A DNA stretch of 64,000 nucleotides from JBAVVD01 sp049697115. GTDB taxonomy: Bacteria; Acidobacteriota; Aminicenantia; Aminicenantales; UBA4085. The stretch covers positions 51,714-115,713 of the forward strand of contig JBAVVD010000060.1 in assembly GCA_049697115.1 (NCBI GenBank), written 5' to 3'. Below the pieces are notes generated by a model, which had not been told where the DNA came from, did not search any database, and saw nothing but the letters and a program-made list of their open reading frames with translations. Shown piece by piece: positions 43,780-52,822 of the stretch. Position 1 is the stretch's first letter, and the number at the start of each line of letters is the position of its first letter. Made by a program: the position numbers and the translations under genes.

Positions 43780-44750
43780 GGATTTTCCGGCTGCCATTTT
43801 AACACAACTCGATTCCATCCTTTAACCAGGCGCGTAGCCAGTCCTACCGCCAGCAGTGCGGTCAGAATCCCGATGACGACATCCGTGACATAGTGATATC
43901 TCCCGTAGGCGGCCGAGACATACAGGGAAAGGATGATGGGCGTCAGGACGTAGAAGGAGGGCTTATGGTAGCGGTAAGCCATCAGCCACATGATGGTGGC
44001 CACAGCGCAATGGGGGCTGGGAATGCAACCTCCGATGGAGTGGACATGGGTCCGGATATACTCGCCCCAGAAAGTGAAGAAATAGCCTTTGAGGGGAACC
44101 GTATAAAGCGGTTTGATCGCATAGAGGGGGCCTGCGACCGGAAAAAGAATAAAGCCGATATCACAGAGCACGTTGGTGACGCCGAGCGTGAACAGGTAGT
44201 CTTCCATCTGGTGCGGCCCGCGCTTGAAATAAATGATGCCGCAGAGCACCGGATAAATCGGCACATAAATCACATAGGAAAACATCATCCATTCCGTGAG
44301 CGCCGGCGACATGAACTTCTGGAACCAGACGGTCGGCTGGAGGCCGAAGACCAGCTTCTCAAAATTGAGGACAACCGGGTCCTTCCACTCCGAAAAAAGA
44401 ATGAGCTGGAGCGGATGGACGGCCACAAAGAGATGCGCTAAGAGCAGCTGGATCGAGGCCGTCCTGAGGATGAACTTCAGCACCCGGGAGGAAGCGATCT
44501 GGTGGAGGTAGACAAAAAGAAGGTACAGCAGGGCAATGCCCGTATTTTTAAGAATCATGCGCTGCCAGCCTTCTACCCGGAAATGGAAAATGGCCGTGAG
44601 AATGTTGAAAAAAAGAAGCACCGCCAGAATGAAGACGTCCGTGACATGGAGTCCCAGCCCGAGGACATAGAACCGCTTTCCTTCCATCGTGACGAACGGC
44701 TTTCTGATTGTCTTCGTCTCTGCCTTCGTTTCCGGCTCTATTGCTTCCAT
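43776..44750 (-). CDS. PAP2-family membrane enzyme, AUR1/inositol-phosphotransferase-like
   Basis: Polytopic membrane protein with about seven helices. The PAP2 catalytic motifs are CIPSPHCAVATIMW (PSxH) and GRYHYVTDVVIG (the SRxxxxxHxxxD region), while the first PAP2 motif (KxxxxxxRP) is not obvious. This is the pattern of AUR1-type phospholipid headgroup transferases rather than simple phosphatases. A phosphatase or transferase acting on lipid phosphates at the outer leaflet is likely; the substrate is unknown. The start is the ATG at 44750 (a TTG four codons upstream is possible). It lies among SDR genes, suggesting membrane-lipid or glycolipid synthesis. Confidence 0.75.
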   Translation of the reverse strand: MEAIEPETKAETKTIRKPFVTMEGKRFYVLGLGLHVTDVFILAVLLFFNILTAIFHFRVEGWQRMILKNTGIALLYLLFVYLHQIASSRVLKFILRTASIQLLLAHLFVAVHPLQLILFSEWKDPVVLNFEKLVFGLQPTVWFQKFMSPALTEWMMFSYVIYVPIYPVLCGIIYFKRGPHQMEDYLFTLGVTNVLCDIGFILFPVAGPLYAIKPLYTVPLKGYFFTFWGEYIRTHVHSIGGCIPSPHCAVATIMWLMAYRYHKPSFYVLTPIILSLYVSAAYGRYHYVTDVVIGILTALLAVGLATRLVKGWNRVVLKWQPENP

Positions 44751-44854
44751 ATGGACGTTCAAATATTAAAGAATTTATGAATTTCCATTTTATAACCAAA
44801 TCGGGTGCGAAAGTCAAAGAAAACAGAACGAACGGTTGATCCAGTGAACAAAGC

Positions 44855-45835
44855 CTATAACAGGCCCTGCTCTCTGTACCAGTCGACCGTGCGTCTGATG
44901 GTCTCCGGCATGGTGTCTCTGGCCTGAAATCCGAGCTCTTTTTCAATCCTGGAGCTGTCGTAGACCCAGTCATATTTCCTGGCCGCAACGACACTCCCCC
45001 GGTTGACGAGCGGTGTTTTCCCGGTCAGTCTGGAAAGCACCTCGGCGAAGCCGGCGGCAAGATACTGAATTCCATAGGGAACTTTCAGAATGAAACGGTC
45101 CACACCGAGCGCTTCGGCAATGGCGTCCGTGACCTCGGCCCAGGAATAGGGGCGGGATTCTGCGACATAATAAATTTTGCCGTCGGCCTCTTTGTGCTCT
45201 GCAAGCAGAATGGCCGCCTGGACCACGTCGGCGACGCTGCACAGGCTTGTCCGGGGCTCAAACCTTCCCATAAGCGGCAGGATTCTCTTTTGAATCAGCT
45301 TGATCGATTCGAACAGCTCTTTCTGGCGGGGCCCGATGACATTCGGAGGCCTGAGAATAGTCACAGGGATTCGGGTTCCATATTTGAGGACAATCTGTTC
45401 CGCAAGCCACTTGCTCCGGCCGTAGTCGGAGATCGGCCGGCATTCATCGTCCTCCCGCAAGCTTTTACCCTTCGGGGAAGGCCCGGCCGCACTGATGCTG
45501 GAGACAAAGACAAATTTTTTGAGCGTGGGATTTGCGGCCAAGCAGGCTTCGATGAGGTTCTGCGTTCCAAGCGTATTCACCTGATAATAAGTCTCCCAAT
45601 TCGGGGCATAAATGGCGGCCGCCAGGTGAAAAACATAGTCCACCCCCCTCACGGTACTGTGGAGGGATTCCTGATCGCGGCATTCCCCGCAGACAAGGCG
45701 GACATTGATTTTTTCCAGCCACTGGATGTTGCTTGTCTTCCTCACCAGGCAGCAGGCATCATCTCCCCGGCCGGCCAGTGTTTCAGCCAGATGCCCGCCG
45801 ATAAATCCGCTGCTTCCTGTCACCAGAGCTTTCAT
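44855..45835 (-). CDS. extended SDR NAD(P)-dependent epimerase/dehydratase family protein
   Basis: First gene of the minus-strand operon. The nucleotide loop is MKALVTGSSGFIGGHLAETL; LVCGECRDQESL, YVFHLAAAIYAPNWETY, FVFVSSISAAGPSPKG and YGRSKWLAEQ (catalytic Tyr-x-x-x-Lys) follow, then LRPPNVIGPRQ. The middle SDR shares LVRKTS-type strand-2 motifs (LVRKTSNIQWL here, LVRKTSDLHFL there), which suggests recent duplication. The substrate is unknown. Confidence 0.87.
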   Translation of the reverse strand: MKALVTGSSGFIGGHLAETLAGRGDDACCLVRKTSNIQWLEKINVRLVCGECRDQESLHSTVRGVDYVFHLAAAIYAPNWETYYQVNTLGTQNLIEACLAANPTLKKFVFVSSISAAGPSPKGKSLREDDECRPISDYGRSKWLAEQIVLKYGTRIPVTILRPPNVIGPRQKELFESIKLIQKRILPLMGRFEPRTSLCSVADVVQAAILLAEHKEADGKIYYVAESRPYSWAEVTDAIAEALGVDRFILKVPYGIQYLAAGFAEVLSRLTGKTPLVNRGSVVAARKYDWVYDSSRIEKELGFQARDTMPETIRRTVDWYREQGLL

Positions 45836-45909
45836 TTATTTATTGACTTTCGCATCAGATAGGAAATTTTGCTACTCCTGTTCCTCATTCCTCTTTATTT
45901 TTTCACTTT

Positions 45910-47388
45910 TTACTTTTTTACAGGGGGTTTCATATCGGCGGGAAGCGGCGACTTGTATTCCCTGCCTTTTTTCTTTCCCTGCCATTCCCGCCTCATTTTC
46001 TGGATGAGCTCGGGACGGGTCAGAAAATCAATTCCCGAAGCAGCCATGACCTTGGCGGCCACAAGAAGGCATTTATGGCTGATGGACATGCCTCCGCAGG
46101 CTACGGACGACCAGTGGTGTCCGGGCGTCCCGATGGGCTTAAAGGCCACGCCCAGGGAGGTCGTCGGGGTCAGCCAGCTCACTTCTGCCACATCGGTGGA
46201 GCCGCTCCCCCAGCTCCTCTGCGGCAGTGTGAAAGGCTCGATTTCTGTTTTCAGGCCCTTCTCTTCCGTTTCCAGGTTCTTCTGGATTTCTCTGGCAAAA
46301 GCCTGTTCTTCCTCTGTAAAAGGCGGAGGGCCGACAAGGAGGAGATTGCTGTAGACGGTTTCTGCGCCTGCCCGGTTGGGAAGCATCTCATGGACCCCGC
46401 TGACGAAATGGATCTGATAAGTCGTCTCCGTCATCTTGGCTGCGCCGTCCACAATCTTCAAAAATCTCTCGTAATCTTTCTCCACGTTTTCCCTGTCGCT
46501 GTTCCGGATATAGTACCAGGCCTTGGCATAATCCGGGACGACATTCGGAGCTCCGCCTCCGTTGAGAATGACATAGTGGATGCGGGCCGTCGGCAGGAGA
46601 TGCTCACGCAAGTAATTCAGTCCCACATCGGTGAGCTCGACGGCGTCCAGGGCGCTTCGGCCGTGCCAGGGGTCGCCGGCCGCATGGGCCGTCTTCCCGA
46701 AGAATTCAACCTCCACCTGATTCAAGGCGTTGGACGAATCCAGAGAGACCTGGTTCGACGAGTCCGGATGCCACTGGATGCAGCAGGAGAGACTGTCAAA
46801 CATGCCGTCCCGGGCCATAAAAACTTTGCCGACCACTGTCTCTTCGGCCGGGCAGCCGAACAGCTTCACTGTTCCGGGAAGATTGTGCCGGACCATAATC
46901 TCCTTCAAGGCCGCGGCTGTGGCCGCGCTGGCCACACCGAAAATATTATGGCCGCAGCCGTGCCCCGGCTTTCCGGCCTCCAGGGGAGCTTTGTGAGAGA
47001 GCGTCTCTTGGGAAAGGCCGGGAAGAGCGTCATATTCGGCCAGGATTCCAATGACCGGCTCTCCTGAGCCGAATGTGGCCACAAATGCTGTGGGCATCGA
47101 TGCCACTCCCCTCTCCACGCGGAATCCCTGTGTCTCCATATAAGTCGCTAAAGCCTCCGCCGACTGAAACTCCTCCATGGCCACCTCGGCAAAGCCCCAG
47201 ATCCTGTCACTGAGTTTGGCCAGTTCTTCCTGATGGGCATCTAGCCAGGCAACAATTTCTTTCTTTAGCGGTGTGAGTTTGGCCGGCTTCACTTGAATTA
47301 AAAGGGGATTCGGTTCCTCCTTCTCTGCATTCACAAAAATTCCACAACAGAGAAAAAGGGCCAGCCCTAATGGTATAAATTTTTTCAC
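45910..47388 (-). CDS. secreted M20-family amidohydrolase (AbgB/aminoacylase-like)
   Basis: Signal peptide (FIPLGLALFLCCGIFVNA) then an M20D-type two-domain hydrolase. Visible are WGFAEVAMEEFQSAE, ILAEYDALPGLSQE, GKPGHGCGHNIFGV (metal His), LFGCPAEETVVGKV (metal Glu), CCIQWHPD and the lid-domain segment EFFGKTAHAAGDPWHGRSAL. The C-terminal GHHWSSVACGGMSIS supplies the last His. Closest in pattern to AbgB (p-aminobenzoyl-glutamate hydrolase subunit), but exported, so a periplasmic N-acyl-amino-acid or dipeptide substrate is more likely. Confidence 0.88.
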   Translation of the reverse strand: MKKFIPLGLALFLCCGIFVNAEKEEPNPLLIQVKPAKLTPLKKEIVAWLDAHQEELAKLSDRIWGFAEVAMEEFQSAEALATYMETQGFRVERGVASMPTAFVATFGSGEPVIGILAEYDALPGLSQETLSHKAPLEAGKPGHGCGHNIFGVASAATAAALKEIMVRHNLPGTVKLFGCPAEETVVGKVFMARDGMFDSLSCCIQWHPDSSNQVSLDSSNALNQVEVEFFGKTAHAAGDPWHGRSALDAVELTDVGLNYLREHLLPTARIHYVILNGGGAPNVVPDYAKAWYYIRNSDRENVEKDYERFLKIVDGAAKMTETTYQIHFVSGVHEMLPNRAGAETVYSNLLLVGPPPFTEEEQAFAREIQKNLETEEKGLKTEIEPFTLPQRSWGSGSTDVAEVSWLTPTTSLGVAFKPIGTPGHHWSSVACGGMSISHKCLLVAAKVMAASGIDFLTRPELIQKMRREWQGKKKGREYKSPLPADMKPPVKK

Positions 47389-47575
47389 CTCAGCCTCCTC
47401 AAAAAATTTAGACGGAATTCATAATATCCCAGCGTCTTGAATTTGGCGTCAGGCCTGAAGATGTTTTCTCCCAACTTTTTAGCTTTCCATTCTACCAAAA
47501 GGGATAACCGCAGGGCAAGGAGATTCACGAACCCCAGGATTTCCTCTGAATCTTTTCCTCCGGGTTGATTTATGC

Positions 47576-47613
47576 AAAAAAAACCCCGGGAAAATTGCTT
47601 TTCCCAGGGTTTT
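47576..47613 (-). terminator. rho-independent terminator of the 47628-48062 gene
   Basis: On the minus strand a 15-bp stem (one G-U pair) with a 4-nt loop spans 47613-47580 and ends in a run of eight U (47583-47576). It lies 15 nt past the stop of the outer-membrane protein gene. Confidence 0.9.
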
Positions 47614-47627
47614 CGACTTCTGAAAGT

Positions 47628-48062
47628 TTAGAATGCCAGACTGAAGCCGAACCGGAATCCTGGCTCTGAGCTGCTCCTCAGGGGATGGACGATCTCGCTG
47701 TACAATACCCAGAAATTGGTCCCGATCGAGACATAGGGATAGGAATATCCGTTGTTCCGGGAGAACTCGACTCCACCCCCGCCGTAAAAACGGAAAATGA
47801 GGAATTTCTTGGGAATCATATAAGCGGCTCCGGCTTGAAAAAGCAAATCCTTTTCCTGGCTGCTGTAATCCATGTTTCCCGTGAGAAAGAAGTTGGTTCG
47901 TACTTGATGCTTGTAGCCAACGCTGAGGGGATGGAGCAAGAACAGGGATACGTTCAGATAATTATCCGCGGGACTGTAATAACGGGTGCGCGCCTCCGTG
48001 CTGGAGAAACTCAACATGAGGATAACCAATCCCAGCAATCCGATTGACAAACATTTTTTCAT
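47628..48062 (-). CDS. small predicted outer-membrane barrel protein
   Basis: 144 residues with a signal peptide (LSIGLLGLVILMLSFSSTEA). The mature part is a series of amphipathic strands (LNVSLFLLHPLSVGYKHQ, NFFLTGNMDYSS, LLFQAGAAYMI, FLIFRFYGGGGVEFSR, PYVSIGTNFWVLYS) closing with RFGFSLAF, whose terminal Phe is the classical BAM signal. No family is recognised. AGGAAAAAATG gives the start, and a strong terminator follows. Confidence 0.7.
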   Translation of the reverse strand: MKKCLSIGLLGLVILMLSFSSTEARTRYYSPADNYLNVSLFLLHPLSVGYKHQVRTNFFLTGNMDYSSQEKDLLFQAGAAYMIPKKFLIFRFYGGGGVEFSRNNGYSYPYVSIGTNFWVLYSEIVHPLRSSSEPGFRFGFSLAF

Positions 48063-48355
48063 TTTTTCCTCCAGTTCATTGTCAATTCGCTCCTATATAT
48101 GCAAATCGCGTGCCAATTTTTTTACCCTGAATCAAGCTGGAAACATGTCCTTTAAATAGGACACTTAAAAGAATTTCCTTTTCAGCTGTGGTGGCCGAGT
48201 GGGCCTCGTCGTATCGATTTACCCCTCCGGCCATCGTGAGGAAGTATAGAGGCTCAAAGAAAAGGTCTTATGGGAAGATCATTTATATTATTGAAGTTAT
48301 AAGAAAATCCTTCTGGGAAGCGTAAAAATTGGGGGAACTTCTATTTGGGCTTGTA
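48063..48355. other. intergenic region upstream of the sensor kinase
   Basis: Divergent region between the outer-membrane protein gene and the kinase promoter. No gene was found. It contains a short tRNA-Ser-like string near 48189-48200 that cannot be folded into a tRNA. Confidence 0.4.
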
Positions 48356-48384
48356 TTGACAGAATGCGCTTCATCCATTATTAT
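48356..48384 (+). promoter_or_regulatory. near-consensus sigma70 promoter of the sensor kinase
   Basis: A perfect TTGACA (48356-48361), a 17-nt spacer and TATTAT (48379-48384), with the kinase ATG about 60 nt downstream. Confidence 0.7.
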
Positions 48385-48444
48385 CTTCAATAATCCCAGG
48401 AGAACAAGAACGGATAAGATTCAATCTGTCTCTTCCCTGATTCA

Positions 48445-50796
48445 ATGAAAAACTCCTGCCAGAAAAAGCCCCAGAGAAACCAGGAACTCCTAAAGCTTCG
48501 CCAGCGAATCGTGGAATTAGAGAAAGTAAAAAAGGAGCTCAAAAAGACCAAACAGGAGCTTGAGAAAAGCGAGCTCAAATACCACAACCTTATTTCCTCA
48601 ACTTCTGCTGTCATCTACACGTCAAAAGTTGCAGGAGATTACGGGGCGACTTTTATTAGCGACAATGTCAAACAGGTTACCGGTTATACGCCTGAGGAAT
48701 TCACCAAGAACTCAAGTTTCTGGGTCGACTGCATTCATCCCGATGATAAAGAGCGGATTTTGAACGAAGTGAAAAAAATATTTAAGCTGAAAAATTATAC
48801 GTATGAATACCGCTTCCTCCATAAAAAAGGCCATTACATCTGGGTCCGGGATGAAATGAAGCTTGCCCAGGACAAACGGGGAAAACCGCTGGAAATCATC
48901 GGCTACTGGCAGGATATCACCTCCCGCAAACAAGCCGAGGATCTTGCCCTGGCTCAGCGTGACCTCAGCCTGAAATTAAATGAATCGACAGGGATTGAAG
49001 AGACCCTCCGGCTCTGCACAGAAGCTGCAATCCGGATTTCCGGAATGGACAGCGGCGGCATCTACCTCACAGATGAGAATACGGGAGGCCTGGTTCTCGC
49101 ATATATTCAGGGACGCTCTCCTGAATTTGCGCAAACAGTGTCTTATTATGGTCCTGACTCGGAGCAGGCCCGCCTCGTCCTCTCAGGAAAAGAGATCTAC
49201 TTAGAAGAGGAAGTCCGGGATATCCGTGTGCCCGAAGGAATCCGCAATGAAGGACTTCGCTTTCTGGCTGTCATTCCCATCCACTTTGAGAGCAAAGTCA
49301 TCGGCTGCCTGAATGTGTCCTCCCGGACGCTCGACCAGGTCCAGAAGTTCTCCCGGAATGCCCTGAAGACCATCGCCAGCCAGATTGGCAGCGCCATCAT
49401 CCGTTCCACGCTGGAAGACGCTCTTCGGAAGAGCGAAGAAAGATACCGAACCTTAACTGAAAACTTGAATGTCGGCGTGTTCCGGAGCACTCCAGAGCCT
49501 GACGGTATCTTCCTTGAATCTAACCCGGCCAACCTTAAAATCCTGGGCTACAATAAAAAAGAAGATTTGAAAGCCGTCAAAGTCTCCAGCGTTTATCAGG
49601 ATCCAGCATCCCGAAAAAAATTCAGTGAGATGATGCTCAAGGAGGGGTTTGTCAGAAACGTGGATCTGAGATTGAGGAGAAAGGACGGGACTCCCTTGAT
49701 CGGCTCTATTTCTGCAGTGGCAGTCAGAGATGATAAAGGAAACGTAAAATATTTTGACGGGATCATCGAGGACATCACGGAGCGCCGGCAAGCTGAAGAA
49801 GATCTTAAAAAAAGCGAAATGACCTACCGTCACCTCTTCGAGCAGAGCAACGACCCGATCCTCCTCATCAACGAGAAAGGTTTCTATATCGGCGCCAATC
49901 AAAAGGCGGCGGATATGCTCGGCTACCGCAAAGAAGAGCTGATCGGGATCCATTTCAAGGATACCATCAGTACTTCTGAATTCCCGGATGCTGAAAACAA
50001 ACTCAAATCCCTTCTCGAAGGAAAGACCATCCCCCTCTATGAACGCATCATGCGTAAAAAAGACGGGACTGAATTTCCTGTGGAGATCAACATCTCTTTG
50101 GTTCGCGACCCGGAGGGAAAACCTCTTTTTCTCCAGAGCATCATCCGCGACATCACGGAAAGGAAGAAGTTCGAGAATGAGCTCAAGACTGCATTAAAAG
50201 AAAAGGATGTCCTCCTCAGGGAAGTCCACCACCGCGTTAAAAATAACATGCAGATCATCATCAGTCTTCTCCGGCTTCAGTCCAATTACATTCAGGATAA
50301 ATCCATGCTCGATCTGTTCAGGGCCAGTCAGGACCGGATCAAATCCATGGCCCTCGTCCATGAAAAGCTTTACCGGTCCAAAGACCTGGCCAGTATCGAT
50401 TTCAATGACTACATCCGGGGTCTAGTCTCCCATCTACACTACTCCTCCGGATTGGACCTGTCCTGCATTCAGATGGAAATAAACATCGGCGATGTGAAAC
50501 TGGACATCAACCGGGCAGTCCCTTGCGGACTGATCATCAATGAACTGACAACCAATGCCATCAAGTACGCTTTTCCCCAGGGCCGATCAGGAATGATCCA
50601 TATTGAGATGTTCTCCCATGCAGAAGGGCATTTCACCCTGACCATCAAAGACAACGGATCGGGGATTCCAGAAAGCCTAAACCTGAGAGAGCCCCAAACG
50701 CTGGGGCTTCAAATCGTCAATGACCTGGTCAAACAAATCGACGGGACCATGGAGGTCGAACGGGGCGCCGGAACAACATTCAAGATCATATTTTAA
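48445..50796 (+). CDS. PAS-GAF-PAS-PAS sensor histidine kinase (HisKA_2 type)
   Basis: 783 residues, no transmembrane helix, so a cytoplasmic sensor. An N-terminal coiled coil (LRQRIVELEKVKKELKKTKQ) leads to PAS 1 (about 45-160, ending WQDITSRKQAE), GAF (165-315), PAS 2 (325-445, ending DGIIEDITERRQAEE), and PAS 3 (455-570, ending SIIRDITERKKFE). The HisKA_2 H-box is REVHHRVKNNMQIIISLLRL (His595/596), and the ATPase has the N-box INELTTNAIKYAFPQG, G1 IKDNGSGIPE and LGLQIVNDL. There is no receiver domain and no response regulator nearby, so the partner is elsewhere. It has its own promoter. Confidence 0.93.
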   Translation: MKNSCQKKPQRNQELLKLRQRIVELEKVKKELKKTKQELEKSELKYHNLISSTSAVIYTSKVAGDYGATFISDNVKQVTGYTPEEFTKNSSFWVDCIHPDDKERILNEVKKIFKLKNYTYEYRFLHKKGHYIWVRDEMKLAQDKRGKPLEIIGYWQDITSRKQAEDLALAQRDLSLKLNESTGIEETLRLCTEAAIRISGMDSGGIYLTDENTGGLVLAYIQGRSPEFAQTVSYYGPDSEQARLVLSGKEIYLEEEVRDIRVPEGIRNEGLRFLAVIPIHFESKVIGCLNVSSRTLDQVQKFSRNALKTIASQIGSAIIRSTLEDALRKSEERYRTLTENLNVGVFRSTPEPDGIFLESNPANLKILGYNKKEDLKAVKVSSVYQDPASRKKFSEMMLKEGFVRNVDLRLRRKDGTPLIGSISAVAVRDDKGNVKYFDGIIEDITERRQAEEDLKKSEMTYRHLFEQSNDPILLINEKGFYIGANQKAADMLGYRKEELIGIHFKDTISTSEFPDAENKLKSLLEGKTIPLYERIMRKKDGTEFPVEINISLVRDPEGKPLFLQSIIRDITERKKFENELKTALKEKDVLLREVHHRVKNNMQIIISLLRLQSNYIQDKSMLDLFRASQDRIKSMALVHEKLYRSKDLASIDFNDYIRGLVSHLHYSSGLDLSCIQMEINIGDVKLDINRAVPCGLIINELTTNAIKYAFPQGRSGMIHIEMFSHAEGHFTLTIKDNGSGIPESLNLREPQTLGLQIVNDLVKQIDGTMEVERGAGTTFKIIF

Positions 50797-50857
50797 TTCC
50801 ATTCTTTGTCCGTCCGGCAAGCTGGCCGCAGGCGGCCCGGATGTCCTTCCCTTTAGA
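50786..50857 (-). pseudogene. rlmN: 3' remnant of rlmN (23S rRNA m2A2503 methyltransferase)
   Basis: On the minus strand the frame reads SKGKDIRAACGQLAGRTKNG then IKI and stop. DIRAACGQL is the invariant C-terminal signature of radical-SAM RlmN. Only about 23 codons remain; the rest of the gene is absent and the sequence runs into a transposase remnant. The stop codon overlaps the end of the sensor kinase gene. Confidence 0.7.
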
Positions 50858-50865
50858 GCAATGTT

Positions 50866-51109
50866 TCTACAAGTTATGTGGAAAGAAATAATTTAACAAT
50901 GAGAATGAAGGTTTACCAGGCTAACAAATGCCTTTTCCAAAAAAAACGAGAATCTTGGTTATGCTGTTGCCTTGCATTTCATGTATTACAATTTCTGCCG
51001 GATTCATCAAACATTAAGGGTACCACCAGCGATGGAAGCCAAGGTAACAGATCATGTTTGGACAATTGAGGAAATTTTAAGATTATTAAATAATTGCCGG
51101 ATTTCTTGA
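50866..51109 (+). pseudogene. frameshifted C-terminal fragment of an IS transposase
   Basis: The frame begins STSYVERNNLTMRM and then, after a frame change near 50905-50915, continues RFTRLTNAFSKKNENLGYAV, ALHFMYYNFCRIHQTLRVPP, AMEAKVTDHVWTIEEILRLL, and stops. This is the well-known tail of IS1-like DDE transposases (TSYVERQNLTMRM ... RIHKTLR ... PAMAAG.TDH.W..EE). The N-terminal catalytic part is missing and the frame is broken by a small deletion, so it is a decayed insertion element. Confidence 0.75.
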
Positions 51110-51401
51110 TTAAAGACTTCATTAGTTTTAAGAATATTTTTTATTTCGTCATCTCCAATTTTTTTGCATGAATTTGTAGTAGTAATTTCAATAATTTGAA
51201 TTTTCCCCCCACGTTATAATCATGCGAGGCTGTTTCTGATAATAAATAGACAGAAAGGATTTTTGCTTTTTCGGAAGAAATAGATTGGTCAAAAAATTTA
51301 GAGCAAAGATAAGTAGCATATTGTGAGAATTCCCCAAAAACAGGATGTTCTCCGGCAAGTTCTGGTATAAAACCTTGGTTGCTTCTTATAGATTTGACTA
51401 T
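51110..51401 (-). pseudogene. decayed minus-strand gene fragment, unknown family
   Basis: An open minus-strand frame without start codon reads IVKSIRSNQGFIPELAGEHP, VFGEFSQYATYLCSKFFDQS, ISSEKAKILSVYLLSETASH, DYNVGGK. At the G-rich run near 51200-51210 a one-base shift gives a continuing frame, IQIIEITTTNSCKKIGDDEI, that runs towards the transposase remnant. Composition looks protein-coding but there is no intact gene. It starts in the 3' end of the sigma-factor gene. The family is not recognised. Confidence 0.4.
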
Positions 51402-52822
51402 TTAGAAAAGGACTTTAGTTTTCGACTGTATCTAGAATGCTTCAATTTTCTTATCGCTTTTTCTTGTATTTGCCTTATTCTCTCACGTGTAACCTTGTAT
51501 TGCTGCCCGACTTCTTCTAGGGTATGCTCGTTACCGTTTCCCAACCCAAATCTCATTTTTAAAATATTTGCCTCCCTCTGGGTGTGAGTTTTCAACGCTT
51601 CCTCAATTTTCTCTTTCAAATCAACAGAGATGACTTCATCGACAGGCAAAAGGGTATTCTTATCCTCGATAAAATCCTTCAGCTGACTTTTTTCTCCTTC
51701 TCCTATTGGGGTCTCGAGTGAAAGGGGTATTTGGGCAATTTTTATTATTTTATGTACCTTACAGACGGGCAAATCCATCTTTTTCGCAATCTCTTCAGCT
51801 GTTGGTTCTCTACCTTTTTCCTGGACGAGGTTTCTTGACACTCTATTTAATTTGTTAATGATTTCTATCATATGCACAGGAATCCTTATCGTCCTTGCCT
51901 GGTCAGCAATTGCACGTGTTATTCCCTGTCTTATCCACCAATGGGCATAAGTTGAAAATTTATACCCTCTTTGGTATTCAAATCTATCCACTGCTGTCAT
52001 CAAGCCTATGTTTCCTTCCTGGATCAAATCAAGAAACTGGAGTCCGTAGTTGCTGTACTTCTTGGCTATGGAAACCACGAGTCTCAAGTTAGAGTTGACA
52101 AGTTTATTCTTCGCCCGATCGCAGATCTGCTTTCCTTTGGCTATCGTTTGCAGTGTCTTTCTTAATTTCTGTGAATCAAAACCGATCTCTTTCTTGTATA
52201 ATCTCAGAAGCGTGCCAATTATTTTGACTCTAAATTTCAGTTCCTCTCCTTCTTTCTTGCCCTTAGCTCTATTTAAAAAGGCATTCAATTCTTGCTTACT
52301 TATCTCTAATTTGTCGATGACCTTTAGCTTTTCACTAAGACTCTCAGCAATTTTTTCTCTATAAGCAGAACGGATATTTAGTTCCCTGATGAGACGACTC
52401 ATATTAACTATGGGACGCCCACGCGCAACCGCATATTTCTTTGATGCAGGGATTTCTTCTAATTGAGTGTTTAACTTTCTTATTTCACTGATTATGGCTA
52501 GAATCTTCTGCTTTTTCTTCTCAAATATTCCATCAAATATTCCTCTTGCGAATTCCTCTTCAACGGAATTAAACAAAGCAAGGATGATTTCATCATCTTT
52601 ATCGAGTTTCTCTTCCAGTGAAAGAATTTCATTTTGGACAAATCGTGTTTTTGAAAGGGCTTTAATGACTATCTCCTCTCCCCTTTCAATTTCCTTTGCT
52701 AGGACTACTTCTTCTTCTCTTGTTAGCAGTGGAATTTGACTCATTTCTTTCATGTAGATTCTGACAGGATCCAATGTTCGCCCCGGTTCCTCGAATGAGA
52801 TGTTGAATCCAACCTTTTGCAT
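51398..52822 (-). CDS. rpoD: sigma-70 family RNA polymerase sigma factor (RpoD-like)
   Basis: 474 residues. Region 1.2 is DPVRIYMKEMSQIPLLTREE, followed by a long non-conserved insert (about 60-235). Region 2 reads NSNLRLVVSIAKKYSNYGLQ, FLDLIQEGNIGLMTAVDRFE, YKFSTYAHWWIRQGITRAIA; region 3 starts DQARTIRIPVHMIEIINKLN; region 4.2 has HTLEEVGQQYKVTRERIRQI. This supports a primary or group-2 factor recognising TTGACA/TATAAT-type promoters, which fits the promoters seen here. Region 1.1 is missing or very short. The gene is clearly more AT-rich than its flanks. Whether this is the only RpoD of the genome cannot be told. Confidence 0.9.
   Translation of the reverse strand: MQKVGFNISFEEPGRTLDPVRIYMKEMSQIPLLTREEEVVLAKEIERGEEIVIKALSKTRFVQNEILSLEEKLDKDDEIILALFNSVEEEFARGIFDGIFEKKKQKILAIISEIRKLNTQLEEIPASKKYAVARGRPIVNMSRLIRELNIRSAYREKIAESLSEKLKVIDKLEISKQELNAFLNRAKGKKEGEELKFRVKIIGTLLRLYKKEIGFDSQKLRKTLQTIAKGKQICDRAKNKLVNSNLRLVVSIAKKYSNYGLQFLDLIQEGNIGLMTAVDRFEYQRGYKFSTYAHWWIRQGITRAIADQARTIRIPVHMIEIINKLNRVSRNLVQEKGREPTAEEIAKKMDLPVCKVHKIIKIAQIPLSLETPIGEGEKSQLKDFIEDKNTLLPVDEVISVDLKEKIEEALKTHTQREANILKMRFGLGNGNEHTLEEVGQQYKVTRERIRQIQEKAIRKLKHSRYSRKLKSFSK

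Noticed and set aside
48186..48260. tRNA-Ser-like string (GGTGGCCGAGTGG)
   Set aside because: Only the D-arm start resembles tRNA-Ser. No anticodon stem, T-arm (GGTTCGA-type) or acceptor pairing follows.
50878..51069. 63-codon plus-strand ORF as a real gene
   Set aside because: It merely strings together two frames of the broken transposase; the supported homology requires a frame change.
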